Shown here: positions 1 to 10,807 of the stretch, piece after piece
Numbering within the stretch: position 1 is the first letter of the stretch
Layout of the letters: the number at the start of each line of letters is the position of its first letter
Assembly: GCA_013397795.1 (NCBI GenBank)
Contig: VZTJ01005467.1
Location: 95,036-159,035, forward strand
Source of the DNA: Orthonyx spaldingii
Taxonomy: Eukaryota; Chordata; Aves; Passeriformes; Orthonychidae
Direction of reading: 5' to 3'
DNA length: 64,000 nucleotides
Position numbers and translations under genes: made by a program
Notes under the pieces: model-generated
Databases searched by the model: none
Told to the model about the DNA's origin: nothing
The model's input: only the letters and a program-made list of their open reading frames with translations

Positions 1-70
1 CCCTTTCCCTTTCCCTTTCCCTTTCCCTTTCCCTTCCCTTCCCTTCCCTTCCCTTCCCTTCCCTTCCCTT
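1..70. repeat. CCCTTT/CCCTT microsatellite cut by the window edge
   Basis: Five perfect CCCTTT units (1-30) change directly to eight perfect CCCTT units (31-70). All pyrimidine on the + strand, so the minus strand is AAAGGG then AAGGG. The array is truncated at base 1, so its true length is unknown. Polypurine tracts with regular GGG runs can form G-quadruplex or triplex structures; that is family knowledge, not shown here. Confidence 0.97.
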
Positions 71-2989
71 TTTAAATTTTGTCTCTCAAAAGTCTGCATC
101 AAAGTCTGTATAACCTTTGTCAGGTTTTCCCTTCTTTTGAGAGGAATTTTTTTTCTTTCTTTTTTGGGAAGAGGTGGTGGGCCAGAGTGGGCAGGGCAGG
201 AAATAGTATCTTTTATTAGCAAAAGAACATAAGGTCAGCCATTGAAGTCTGTAGCAATCTGGAATGTTTTATTTTTGTGGGATAATAATGTTGAAGAATT
301 TGAGGTGTTTAGTTTTATTTCTTTATGGGGTTTTTTTTTAGATGGGTATTTTAGTTGATGAATCTCTAATCACTAAAGTGACAGGTGCTCTTTGATTAGC
401 TAAATATTTCATGTGGGCAGGATATGCTGTTCTGCCTTTGAAAGAGCTCTACTTTATTAATTAATTTGTTTAATTTCCACATCCTTCAAAAAAACATCAA
501 CTTGGGCATGAAATTAAATATAATTAGGTCACCCTGTAGCATGCTTTTACTGTAGATGATGTGTGAACCACTCTGCATGGTTGCACTTTCTCAATATGTG
601 TCAACTAGGAAAATTCAACATAACATAAGGTGTCCTACTCTCAGTAATGATAATATGTATCTGGAAATATAGTGTGTGAAGTCTTACGGACATTAAAGTA
701 TAACCTTTAGGGAATTAAAAAAAACAAACAATGTTCAAAACTATAGCTAGTGGATGAACTGGAGGACTATAATGTTCTACTTAAAATTTAAATTACCTTT
801 TGAGAAAACAGCAGTAAGCAAAACTATAACATTAAACAAATAATGTTGTCTTGGAAGTATTATCTGGAACCTAAATAAGACATAGAGCTGTTGTCTTACA
901 TGGCATTTTTTAAAATCTCTCACTATGGATGCATATGTATGCACATCTGAGTCACTACATAACTTCCTTTTGAGATCTCAAACAATCATGAGATCCACCA
1001 GTCTTAGTTTTATTTCAGTTAAAATGCAGAATATGCTGTAAATTTTATCCCTATCCTCCAAAAAATAGCATGCTTAATGAAAGTAATTGATTACGTTACT
1101 TAAGTAAGTCACTAATTCTCACAGGCAGTCTACTTCTCTCGAAATCAGATCCTAAACATCATTTGCTTCCAGTGTTCCAAGAACCAGGATGGTTATTTCC
1201 TCTGAGCTAGCAAAACTCTTCTGGCATAAAGCAGCATATAAATTTTGGCTAATGTACCATATGTCAGATGATATGTTGTCATAATAATTTCCAGGACTTT
1301 TAATTATTCTTATTTCATTGTATTTTAAAGTATTGAAGTCAGCAGTAATTTAATTTTGTGATTTTGTACCACACTGAGGTGTTTGCAGTGTCTTTTTACG
1401 ATCATGAACACAGGTGCTGTTCCTTGAACATAACACTGTGGACTATTCACAGTATTAAATACAAAAAGATATCTATTAAGAATTTTGAACTAGTTTTTAA
1501 CAAGTACTAATAATAATAATAGTAATAAAATATCTCTGTAAAATTCCTTGTTTAGGAAATGGAAATCAAGGTGTAAAGAAGACCCTAATTTTTATTGTTG
1601 TTTGATCTTACAATTCTTTCTCAAACAATAAATCAATTCTTTAACACAGACCATACACAGAGGATTGTTAATCTTGACAAGGACCAAAGCAATATAACCT
1701 TTCAATCCGTGTTATATTTTCTGACAAATCTACATGTTATTCTTTTGTATTAATGGACATTTCTGTCCTCTTTCTCCCATTCTCTTCTCTGGAAGAAAAT
1801 AGTTCTAGAGTTATTATGCTTTTAGAGAATAGGTGTAAATATAATTCTTCTAGATATGATTCATAAAATTCAGGAAACCCTGAAACACTGTTGAAAATGT
1901 TCTACAACAGTGTAAAACTTTTAGGATGTGATATAATCTTTAATGTATCTACGTCATCAGGGAGGCAAGATTTTTTTCATACTACCAAGCATGGATTAAA
2001 TTAACCAACAAAACACTCAAGGTCTAAATTGGAACTTTGGAATAATGTAGGGATAACTGTGCTCCTCTTTTATCTTGCAGCATTGGTTTCTCAACATAGT
2101 GACTTACATTTAAAATTACTAAAACCAGAAGACTTGTTTTAAATTTCCTTTGAATATCGGTGATTTTGCCAATTACAGAATGAATGATTCAAGCGTAGTT
2201 TTAGAATTACCTAGATAATAGTCCCTTTAATATATTGCGAGAATAAAAATATTAATCGAATTCAACTAAGTTTTCTAGGCGCCTTAATTTAAACTTTGTC
2301 TATTTTCCTATGGATTATCTAGCCTGAGAATTGCATTTGACATGCAAAGATATAACCATGCGTTACAGCTACAATTTGTTTACATGTAATCACACACAAA
2401 CAAGTGCATGTAGATACCTACAGTTGTAGGTATCTGTGTCCATATAACTACAACTCAGAAGCTTCTGTTTGAAAATTGAAAAGTCCCAATGCTCCAGAAC
2501 TCTAAAATTTATCCATCAAGAAAACTGAAACGGAAAAAAACTGTGTATCAGAGTAAAACAGTTTGCTTGTCCAGCAGTAATATTTTGTTGTGAATGACCC
2601 CCTTACTCGCATTTAGCATGTTGATTATTCAGTCCACTGAAGCACAGGGTGCTGAGCAGAGGCATCAGTCAATAAAGTAATTTATAATGATCACCCTTCT
2701 GGGCAAACTCAGGGATGAGCTAGTCATTACTGTTTTCTTCTGGCTGAGGAAATCTGTTCCCCTGCTGATAAATATTCACCAAACAGAAAAACCACCAGCC
2801 TCTCTAACATTTTCTTCTTACAGAGAAGTGAGAGGCTGTAGTTGAAACTGACTGTGCTTGAATACAGCTTAATAGCAAGAAGCATCTCTTTTTAACCTGC
2901 GAGACTCTGATAGATGTGTTCATCAATAACATAATTGGCTTAATGATACAAGAAGCTGATGTTAAGCTGGCTTCAAGTTAGGGAAAACG
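71..2989. other. AT-rich non-coding stretch
   Basis: No long open frame, RNA gene or recognised mobile element. Contains a small TAA-type simple repeat near 1508-1526. The part from about 2580 to 2770 is less simple in sequence than its surroundings and has homeodomain-like sites (for example AATAAAGTAATTTATAATG around 2673-2691), so it could be a conserved non-coding element, but nothing in a single sequence can prove this. Confidence 0.6.
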
Positions 2990-3850
2990 ACTTCCCTTAA
3001 ATGTGTTGGAAGCAATGCACAAACTGATGGCCACCATTCTACTGAAGCAGAGAGCAAAATACAGATGTATCTCACATGCTTCCACCGAGTGTAGCTGAAT
3101 ATCCCTTGCAGGCATGTGAAGGAAAGGTTGCTTCATTTCAGCCCCCTGCCAAGGCTCCCTTTGTGGGGCGAGCAACACCCCGACATGGCTGAGGGCCAGG
3201 GCCAGGGCTGGAACTGTAGGTTGGGGCCAGAGGTCGAGGCAGGTGCTGCCTGTAGAACCTTCTGGAAAATTGCTGCTAGTGTGAGAAGGAGCTACTTGTG
3301 CCACTACAGAACAGCTGGGCAGGGCCCAGGGTGGTGGAGGGCAGTCTTGTGCCAATGGTATGGCAGTGGGAGCCATCTCCTGGCCCCTGAGGGAAGGGAG
3401 TGGCAAAGAGTGGGCTGTGGGGAGGTGGGGCAAGCCCTGCGAGTCACCTGTTTTGCTTTCTACTCTTTTGTGGGACACTCCCTTTAGAGGCCTGTGCTGC
3501 TGCCATGTACCTTGTTGTTTTTATCACCTGCCCCAGTGCCGGGGTGGGGGGCTCACTTTATTGCTGGGTTTGCTGAAGGAGGAGTATTTTGGTGGTCCTG
3601 GCTGCATCTGATGAGGGGGTAGCCAGGCTTGGAGGGACCAAGAGCGAGGTTTTTGCAGAACCAGGGAGTTAAATCTCAGGGAAACTCGCCTGAGAAATTG
3701 CAACCAAGACCTATTTGTGGTGGACGAGATGCCAGTCACTAAGGCTGAATTCTTTTAGACAAGAAGTGGTTTAGGAGAAAAGGGGAAGAGGTAGGGGCAG
3801 ACCCTGGAGGTGGTGAATGCAGGAAGGCTAGAGGACCAGGCTTGTAGTAT
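2990..3850. other. GC-richer block of unknown origin
   Basis: Base composition changes from AT-rich to clearly GC-richer over about 860 bases and then back. Open frames on both strands here (up to 166 codons on minus 2978-3478 and 123 on plus 3116-3487) overlap each other and show no known domain; low stop density follows from the composition. An AATAAA-type signal exists on the minus strand near 3560. It could be an old degraded transposable element or a GC-rich regulatory segment. I do not recognise it. Confidence 0.35.
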
Positions 3851-4074
3851 AAGAGTTGTAAGTGGCAGTACTATTTGCAAAATAGGGCCATGTTGTGGAT
3901 CCCTGGCTTAAGGGCTGTGTTGCATCTTTCACACTTCTGGATGATGGTAAGATAAGGAAGTAAAAAGTATTCAGCTTTAAAGACTGGGGTTGTGTGGGTT
4001 GTGTTTAGTTTCACCTTCCTCTTTTTACCAAAATACTAAATCATGTTGAATGACATTCTTCTGTGTTGCTGGTA

Positions 4075-4345
4075 AATCAGTCTAATCTGAGTGCTTCAGA
4101 CTTGGAGTGCTATTTGTTCAGTGTGCAAATGCAAATGAGGAGAGCCTCAGAGAGAGGTGCAGCTGATGTATGTTTCACGGACTCATGTGCTGAGTTAATT
4201 CAGCCAGGCTGCTGGCAGATGGAGGGAGTCTCTGGCCTTTGCCTTACTCAATCTTGCCATCCCATTGACAGCGGCCAGAGTAGCCCTTGAACAAGCTGTC
4301 ATTGCTAATTGCTGCCAGACCTGTTGCAGGCAATTCCCATAGCAC
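4075..4345. promoter_or_regulatory. Possible conserved regulatory element
   Basis: A high-complexity block without low-complexity runs or recognisable repeat sequence, with a perfect octamer ATGCAAAT at 4129-4136 (POU-domain site) and a GCTAATTGC homeodomain-type core near 4304-4312. Such texture is typical of vertebrate conserved non-coding elements. A 75-codon frame (4063-4290) is open through it but has no recognisable domain. The call is inference from motif density only. Confidence 0.22.
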
Positions 4346-7300
4346 TTCAGTAACTATCCATGACCTCCTTGTTTCAGAAGTCTTTGGTTTTCCAAAATTG
4401 CTTTTTTATTCAAGCTGTCAGTCAAAATGTACAAAAATGTAGAAAAATGATGGGCAGTTCATGAAACGACAATGACTTTATGGCATAGGCTCACATTCAG
4501 AGATTAGTTTTGCCCCATCTCTCAAGCACGATATGCCATACGGATCACAAAAAAGGTTGCACTGTAGTGGAGAAAGAGCTTTCCTGCAATTCCCAGGTTC
4601 AGGAGAAGGAATCCAGGAAGGTTGATAATGAATTAATGGACTCATAACTGATGCCATTTGAACTCTTGTGAAAATACTGTTTACTAAATTGTATAATGGG
4701 AATGAAAACAACCTTCTTTATGTTCTCACTCCCTAAGTCAGTGCCTAAGACTCACATTTAGGTGATTAGTTAACTTCTGTATTTTATTTAAATGATTGCT
4801 TAATAATACCAAGGACATCAGCTAAACTGCGATAACCTGGAAAAAAGAGAGAATTAGATGTAAGCTTTCACTCATAGTACAAATTCCACCCTCTTCTTTA
4901 ACAAATGTTAAACTGAAAAAAAATATAGCCAGGGATGGTTCTCAGTGGAATTTAGGATTATGTCAGTGGAAAATACAGTTTTGTCATTTTTCCCTCTAAT
5001 TGGAGATTTATAGACTGTTGATGAAACCACTTAAAAACATACACAAAATGTATTCTGGTTCTCCTTGCTTTCCGTCTTTATTGAGTTACCTATAAATATA
5101 TGTAAGATTTAAAATCTCTAAATTTTTTTCTGGCGCACTGAAGTTCTCAAATTAATTTTTTTTTTTTTCAGAAAAGTCTTATAAAACAATCTGTGAAAAA
5201 AAAAAAGAAAAAAAAGAAGACCGTATCTGGCTTTTTGACTTTTTGTGATGGGTCTGTGAAAGATGTAGGTGGTTTCTAGAAATCTTTTGGTGACTTGTGA
5301 AGCTACTCTGGAAATTGCCAGGTGAAAAAGAAAGTTAGTTTCTTGGACCTTGGTGATAGTAACAAGCACAGTCTCTTCGCTCTGCTGCCATTGAAATGTA
5401 TGTTTTGTAGGTTTCTTCAAGTATACATGCAAACGGATAACTTTCTACAATTGTTTTATTTCAGATGGACTCAGAATTAGTAGAAAGCAGCATGATTTCT
5501 TCTATGGTAAACCAAAGATAAATTCTTTGCTTTCTTCTGAAGACAAAAAATCCAAACCTAATCAAACAAAGAATACCCAAAACCAATGACCAACTGAAAT
5601 TTCACAGCTTGTGTCATCTCTTACCTTGGGCCAAATGACAAGTCCGCTATCTGAAGATGCTTCTTCACTTCCACATCTTATAGCAAAGGGTCCATAACTT
5701 AAATATAAATTGTAACTCTTAGATTTTTATTTGACAAGTGAGAGCAGAGCTTTTACTGCATTGTGGTGTTGTTTACAGGCTGTCAAAATATTTGCATGGA
5801 TTTGGTATTTTTTTCACTAACAAGTGCTATTATATATAGCCATTCACTGCATTCAAAAAGCAAATAATATGAGCCAAATGATAAAGGACTTTGTTCTTAA
5901 GAGCATTTAATTTTCCTACTGGATTTTAATATAATAGCCAAGCACTCAAATGATAATTTTCAAAATTACCTTGTGAATTATTTCCAATAATTAGTGAAAC
6001 ATGTAGAGTTCTGCCATCAAAATTGCAAGTGGGGTATGGTCAGTGTAGGAGCTGTTACTTATTCACAATATGTCTTATTTTATACAGTTACCTGTTGTTA
6101 TAATTTTCTTCTGGCCTGAAGTCTTGCCCATACATTTGTCTTGTCATAAAATAATTTCTTTTTCTTCCCAGATAAATCACAGCATATTTTGGTAACACTG
6201 CACCCCAGGTGTTGTTGTCCTGTCTGGCATACATGTGGCAGTCAACAAGAGAGAATCCTGAATTGCACGCATAGAAATCTTTGTGAAAGATGAACAAAGA
6301 GTTTCTTTGCAAGTTAGTAGGAAATATGAATGTGTATAAAGAAGAGCATTTGTTATTTAGAAAAATTCCCTCAGTGAATCTGATTTTTTTTTTTTTTACA
6401 TGCTCTTAAAACTTTCTGTCTGTGCTTGTGGAATATTCTATTGTACATCCTTCAGATAACTGCTTACAATTTCCTACAACTAGTGGAGTTATTCTGTTAT
6501 AATACAAACTCCAAGATGGTGCAGACTTAGTACTTAAATTCTAATCTGTATTGGAATATAATGTAATTCATGAGTTATGCTACATGAATTAGGGGATCTT
6601 GAGTAGATGCTGGGATATAGTAAGGTCTTAACATTTGCCAGTTTGCATTGCAAAATTTCCCTTTATCAGAGATGACTGAAAATTTGACAAATTAACATTG
6701 TTTCTGAGGCAAAACTGCACTATTATGTCACTGGTATCAGCATTGGTGACATGTTCAGTCACATTACTTCTTAGGCACAAATCTTGTCTGAGTTGTGTGT
6801 AGAATATAAATATGGAAACATATTGATACTGAAACTATAACACTAATTACTATTAATTAAAATTAAGCCACTTTTCTGAGGTGAAAGATTATTCATCACA
6901 TGACATTTTATAAAAAGACTGAGTACCTTTCAAGTTTAATAGTATAGTTTAAGTAAATATTGGGTGATGTGTGCAGAAAGAATAGATGAAGTCCTCTGAT
7001 TTTTTGGTTGTTTGTTTGGTTTGGGTTTTTTGGTTCTATGCTATACAAGAAGATCAGTCAAGCCAATCATGGTGATCTTCTCTGTCTTCCTCTTAACTCA
7101 CTAATTTTTTGAGGAAAAAATAGTTACTCTCTCATGTCTTCACAGATCAGATCCTATGATTTTGTTTATGCCATAGTGTTTTTGTCTCAGCCCTGTGTCA
7201 GTCAGTATTTTTTTAAAGCATCATTGGATCAGATAAAATTTTCACAGATATTTTGATGCTGCTTAGCTGTTTGTATTCAGTGCTTTACTACCTGAAGAAA

Positions 7301-7948
7301 GGAACAAGATATATTATCAACAAATGAAGTACACCTTTCAAATCAGGAAGCTTGAGTGGGGATTTCAAACTGATAGGTAGTTCAGCGTATTTGTCATATG
7401 TTGATTTTTTTTTTTATCATGTCTGTTTTTCTGAGTGAGGAAAATAAATGTGTCTACACTATGCATTTAAGACCCCAAGATTTTGGGGCATAGGATGTGA
7501 AGATAAATATTCTAGCTTAGTAAAGCCTTAAAAAACTTTTCTAGAATTTACAAGCCCTTGAATATCTCTGTAGACAGCAAAAACACAACTGTTGCTCCCT
7601 CAGTTCCCCATGAGTTCTGTTTTCATGGAAGGTAGGTAATGCAGCCTACTTGCAATAGTATTATGCCATATCATTTTCTTGAAGTTAGAAAGCAATTGAA
7701 GACATGTGGAAAGCTACCTTCACCGAATCACAGTTTATTCTGAGTTGGAAGGATCATTGAGTCCTTTCTGAAAGTAGACTTGTACTTGTTTATGCTTTAA
7801 AGGAATTATTTTCTGTAGTTTGCAAAATTTTTTTTCAGATTTTCTTCTAAATAATGAGAATAATTGAGAAACACTGTCTCTTGGTGTTTGAAGGACTTCT
7901 TGTAAAAATTTTAATTTAAAAAGATTCTTCTGTGCAGTTTAACATTTA
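4346..7948. other. AT-rich non-coding stretch
   Basis: Nothing gene-like. Holds a T run near 5157-5169 and an A-rich run at about 5197-5219 that are roughly complementary, a T/G-rich tract at about 7001-7034, and a 9-bp perfect inverted repeat AGAAGATCA (7048-7056) / TGATCTTCT (7073-7081). Confidence 0.6.
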
Positions 7949-8282
7949 GCAGACTGTCGCAAGCCGCTTGACCGCCCGGCTGGTCAACGGGCGACAGTAT
8001 TCTCGTGTGCCCGGACACAGGCTCTCACGCTGCACAAGCATGTGCAGCGGTAAGGCGACGCCTTTAGCCTTCCCGGGGCAGCTCCGAGGCTGGTGGTTAA
8101 TCCCAAAGCCCAGGCTGGGGCTGGCAGCAGCTGTTGGCTCAGATGCGACGCGGAGGCAGCAAAGGAATAAAGGAGGACTCGTTTGTGGTGTAAATCCAAG
8201 AGTTTATTCCCTGCCCTGGAGGGGACAGGAGAACTCACTGCAAGGACGGGAGCCACAAAATGAGCCCCGAAATGACCGTTAC

Positions 8283-8311
8283 GGGGGGTTTTAAGGGAAG
8301 GGAAAAGGGGG
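8283..8311 (+). repeat. G-quadruplex motif inside the LTR
   Basis: Four G runs separated by short loops: G6 (8283-8288), G3 (8295-8297), G3 (8300-8302), G5 (8307-8311). This fits the G3+ N1-7 rule. The same pattern is kept in the related LTR at 63905-63932. It lies on the strand antisense to the LTR, so the viral-sense strand is C-rich here. Confidence 0.6.
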
Positions 8312-8658
8312 AGGAGGAAGGGAATGGACAAATCGGGTACATGAAGGGAGATGACAGCAACCAATGGACACAAAACAAAGGAGGGACATATTTGAACAAA
8401 CCAATGGGGAGGACAGAACTGCAGAACATTCCAGAGATATATAAATATTAAATCAACTATATGAATATTTAAATCATCTGTGAGGGGAAAGGGGAGGGGA
8501 TGGTGTTTTGACGGACAGCAACCCATGGCGGGAAACTGCCCCTGCCTGCCTACCTCTCAGGACTCACTGTCCCAAGAGGTTTCATCTACCCAATCCGTCT
8601 GATTATTGATCTCCATTGGAAAGGCAGGCTGAGCTGCAGTCTCGAGCGCCATGGGTGA

Positions 8659-8687
8659 CCCAGCCGGTGGCTGCGCCACCGGCTGGG
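8659..8687. repeat. 13-bp perfect hairpin near the LTR end
   Basis: Arms CCCAGCCGGTGGC (8659-8671) and GCCACCGGCTGGG (8675-8687) with a three-base loop TGC. Lies 11 bases inside the right end of the LTR, which is the 5' (U3) end in the LTR's own orientation. Confidence 0.85.
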
Positions 8688-8704
8688 CGACCGCCACAGC
8701 AGAC

Positions 8705-9192
8705 ATCAAGTATTTGATAGGAAAAACCAGGTATTTTTGCCAGGAGAAAAAAAGTATTTTTCCCAGAAAAATTATATTGAGCTGATTTGTCTTTCAGGAG
8801 TTTTTCAAATCTAGACAAGTTTTGAGAGTACACCATAAAATAATTATTTTTATCTTTGTATGACATGTATCATTGAAGTAGCTGATTTATATAGGATTTC
8901 AATAAGAAAAGTATGGGGGTTTTCTGCTGTTAAGCTAGACATGAATTTTACGTGAATGTTGTGGTAAATTTAAGGTGATCATTAAGGGCCAGGCAGAAAA
9001 ATATGTATAGAACAGAAACATAGGAAGATGCCCTATATTAACCTTCAGGGTGAAGAAGAACACCAGTTGTGCCAGATGCCCTCAGTAGACTCAGTAAGTA
9101 GGCTTTCTTTGAAGCACTTCTCCCTCTCAGGTGTGTTTATGCCACCAGAAATGACAACACATGAAGGAAAACTTGCAAGATGCATTTGAGTA
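8705..9192. other. AT-rich spacer
   Basis: Ordinary AT-rich sequence between the solo LTR and the CpG-rich block. Nothing recognised. Confidence 0.5.
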
Positions 9193-10430
9193 TGTCCCGT
9201 TCCGATTTTAAAAGGGAAAATCGGGAAAAGGTTCTTTTAAACAGATTTCTCGGATGAAAATCAAGCACAAAGCAAATATCGTATCTGAGAACCATTTATT
9301 GATGAACGGGAGAGGTGTTTTTACTAAAGGGGATAGAAAAAGCAGTAGAAAGCGGGAAAAGGGAGAGAGGAGAAAAAAAAAAACCAGGTGACGGGGACAG
9401 CGTTACCACAAAAAAACCCCAGTCCTTTAACAGCGGCAGTCTGGCAGATGAAGCGTGCGTGCTGCGTAGCTCCTATGGCGGAATAGGCGCGGTTTCCAAA
9501 CAGTAGCGAACCGTGTGTCTCTGTCGTTGTTGAAGAACAAGCTGTTGTAGTTCCTAAGCACGTCTGGGGAGTAGTCAGGATGCGATGGCGGTGGCAACTA
9601 CTACAGCGGAGCGGAAAAACACGGGTTAGTTCCTTTTAACTCGCCTGGGTGCGAGGGGCGGCGGGCGGGAAACACGATAGTGTGGCTGGCTATGGCGTGG
9701 CAGGCTCGTGGCTGGCTCGGCGGCTGTGGGTGCGTGCGGGCGGCCGGCGGGCTAGGGCGGCAGCGGCTGCCAAGGCTGTGGCGGCCGGCGGGCAGGGGGA
9801 CGGCGGCGGTTGTTGCTGCGTGCAGGTAGCGCGGTGCTCGGTTCCGGGGCGTCGTGACGACGGGCGGCAGCAGGCTGGTTCACGAGCGGTGGAGTCGGGC
9901 AAGGCAGATACGGGCAGAAAAGCAGGAACAGTTCGGGGGAGGGGGCCGAACTGGCTCCACGGGTACGGCCCGCTCCCTCCAGGACAAACTCCAGGTAAAA
10001 ATGGCTACAGCGCGTGCTGTAAGCAGTTGCTTTAAAGTGTTAGGGCTCCTACCACAACCCGGCTTCGTGCGCATGAAGCCGGGCAAAGCAGGCTTCGCGG
10101 GCATCCGGGTATCTCCCCCCCTCCTCCCACCGGCGAGTGGGGGACAGGGGAGGGTACTTGCACTTTGATCGTGGAGGCTTGCTCTGGCCTGACTGGGTGC
10201 TAGGAGAAGCCTTCCTGGGGAACAGGGCTGCAAGCTCACATGACCGGCGTGTTGAGGCAAAAACAAAGACCAGATTGGTCCCTTTCAGAGCGCAGCAGCT
10301 TATTCATAGATGTGATGTTGTGTGTTTCATGCCTGGTATGATTTACGGTTGTGGACATTTGTACCGTCAGCAGTAATGAACAGCAGACAAAAGAGCTGTG
10401 CGCAAAGAAACAAAAGCTTTAAATTATGTG
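9193..10430. other. CpG-rich island, unidentified (LTR-derived or promoter-like)
   Basis: An abrupt island of GC- and CpG-rich sequence in AT-rich DNA, densest from about 9640 to 10180; eight CpGs occur in the 60 bases 9721-9780. The left part has a TGTCCCG start at 9193, a minus-strand AATAAA at about 9291-9298 and an 8-bp hairpin (CCGATTTT 9202-9209 / AAAATCGG 9217-9224), which fits an LTR pointing left. The GC core has a 13-base direct repeat GCGGCCGGCGGGC (9740-9752 and 9781-9793). A good splice-donor match CAG/GTAAAA lies on the + strand at 9994/9995. Open frames of 128 codons occur on both strands (+ 9649-10035; - 9880-10266) but their residues are composition-driven and match nothing I know. 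It may be a long retroviral LTR plus leader, or a genuine CpG-island promoter with a first exon. Undecided. Confidence 0.45.
10058..10083. repeat. Near-perfect palindrome in the CpG island
   Basis: CCCGGCTTC (10058-10066) and GAAGCCGGG (10075-10083) form a 9-bp perfect stem. Inner bases can pair further (one G-T, two Watson-Crick pairs), leaving a two-base loop. Confidence 0.8.
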
Positions 10431-10444
10431 TACAGCTTTGTCGT

Positions 10445-10807
10445 TGTTGAGTGGATGTTGAAACAAGGAGAGGCGAGATCAAGTGGCAAAAGAGGTTAAT
10501 TTATTTATTAAATTCAGTTTTTATATACAAAATGGACTCTCACTTGATTGGCCATTAGCTGTACACCTCCTGCAGCTAATTGGCCACCTGGGTCCATGAG
10601 AGCTCGAAAACCTTTATCTTTGTTTACATAAACAAATAGATTCTTTCTCACGAGAAAGAGGTTTCTGTGCTGTCACACAGCTTTCTACTGTAACTGCTTT
10701 AAGTATATAACAGAATATTTGTATATCTTAGAAATGCAACAGGTATGCTACAGCAGCTCTTGCAAGGGAAGAGGTTTCTTTTAGGGTTATGTTGTCAGCT
10801 CTCAACA
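10445..10807 (-). mobile_element. Short LTR-like element
   Basis: Starts TGTTGAG and ends CTCAACA, a perfect 7-bp terminal inverted repeat with TG...CA ends. Read on the minus strand it has two CCAAT boxes (complement of ATTGG at 10547-10551 and 10579-10583), a TATATAAAA-type TATA box (complement of 10518-10527) and overlapping AATAAA signals (complement of 10500-10509). This is a compact LTR promoter/terminator order. No matching target-site duplication was found at these ends, so the boundaries are tentative. It could belong to the same insertion as the CpG-rich block at its left. Confidence 0.5.

Larger units (their letters stand above)
7955..8698 (-). mobile_element. Solo LTR of an endogenous retrovirus, complete, with 6-bp target-site duplication
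   Basis: A 744-bp element beginning TGTCGC and ending CCACA on the + strand, flanked on both sides by the same six bases GCAGAC (7949-7954 and 8699-8704). The TG...CA ends and a 6-bp duplication are the signature of retroviral integration; six bases is usual for alpha/beta-type (ERVK-like) elements. A TTTATT at 8203-8208 is an AATAAA poly-A signal on the minus strand, so the LTR points right to left. No internal retroviral genes are attached, so this is a solo LTR left by recombination. It aligns over its first ~430 bases with the element at 63503-64000. The intact duplication suggests a fairly recent insertion. Confidence 0.88.

Noticed and set aside
2978..3487. 166-codon minus and 123-codon plus frames in the GC-richer block
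   Set aside because: Proline/leucine-rich and glycine-rich translations without domains, mutually overlapping; no splice or promoter evidence strong enough to call a gene.
6088..6312. 74-codon minus frame with a mixed, protein-like composition
   Set aside because: No recognisable family, no clear splice sites, and length is within chance for a 64-kb window on six frames.
7048..7081. 9-bp inverted repeat AGAAGATCA / TGATCTTCT
   Set aside because: A 17-base spacer and short arms; such pairs are expected by chance in a window of this size.
7984..8526. 180-codon minus-strand open frame
   Set aside because: It lies wholly inside the solo LTR. LTRs of this class carry no such gene, the residues are composition-driven, and the related copy at 63.5 kb breaks the frame.
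9500..10452. Shared 12-mer TGTCGTTGTTGA near 9520 and 10439 as possible paired LTR starts
   Set aside because: Sequence following the 12-mer does not align, so they are not a 5'/3' LTR pair.
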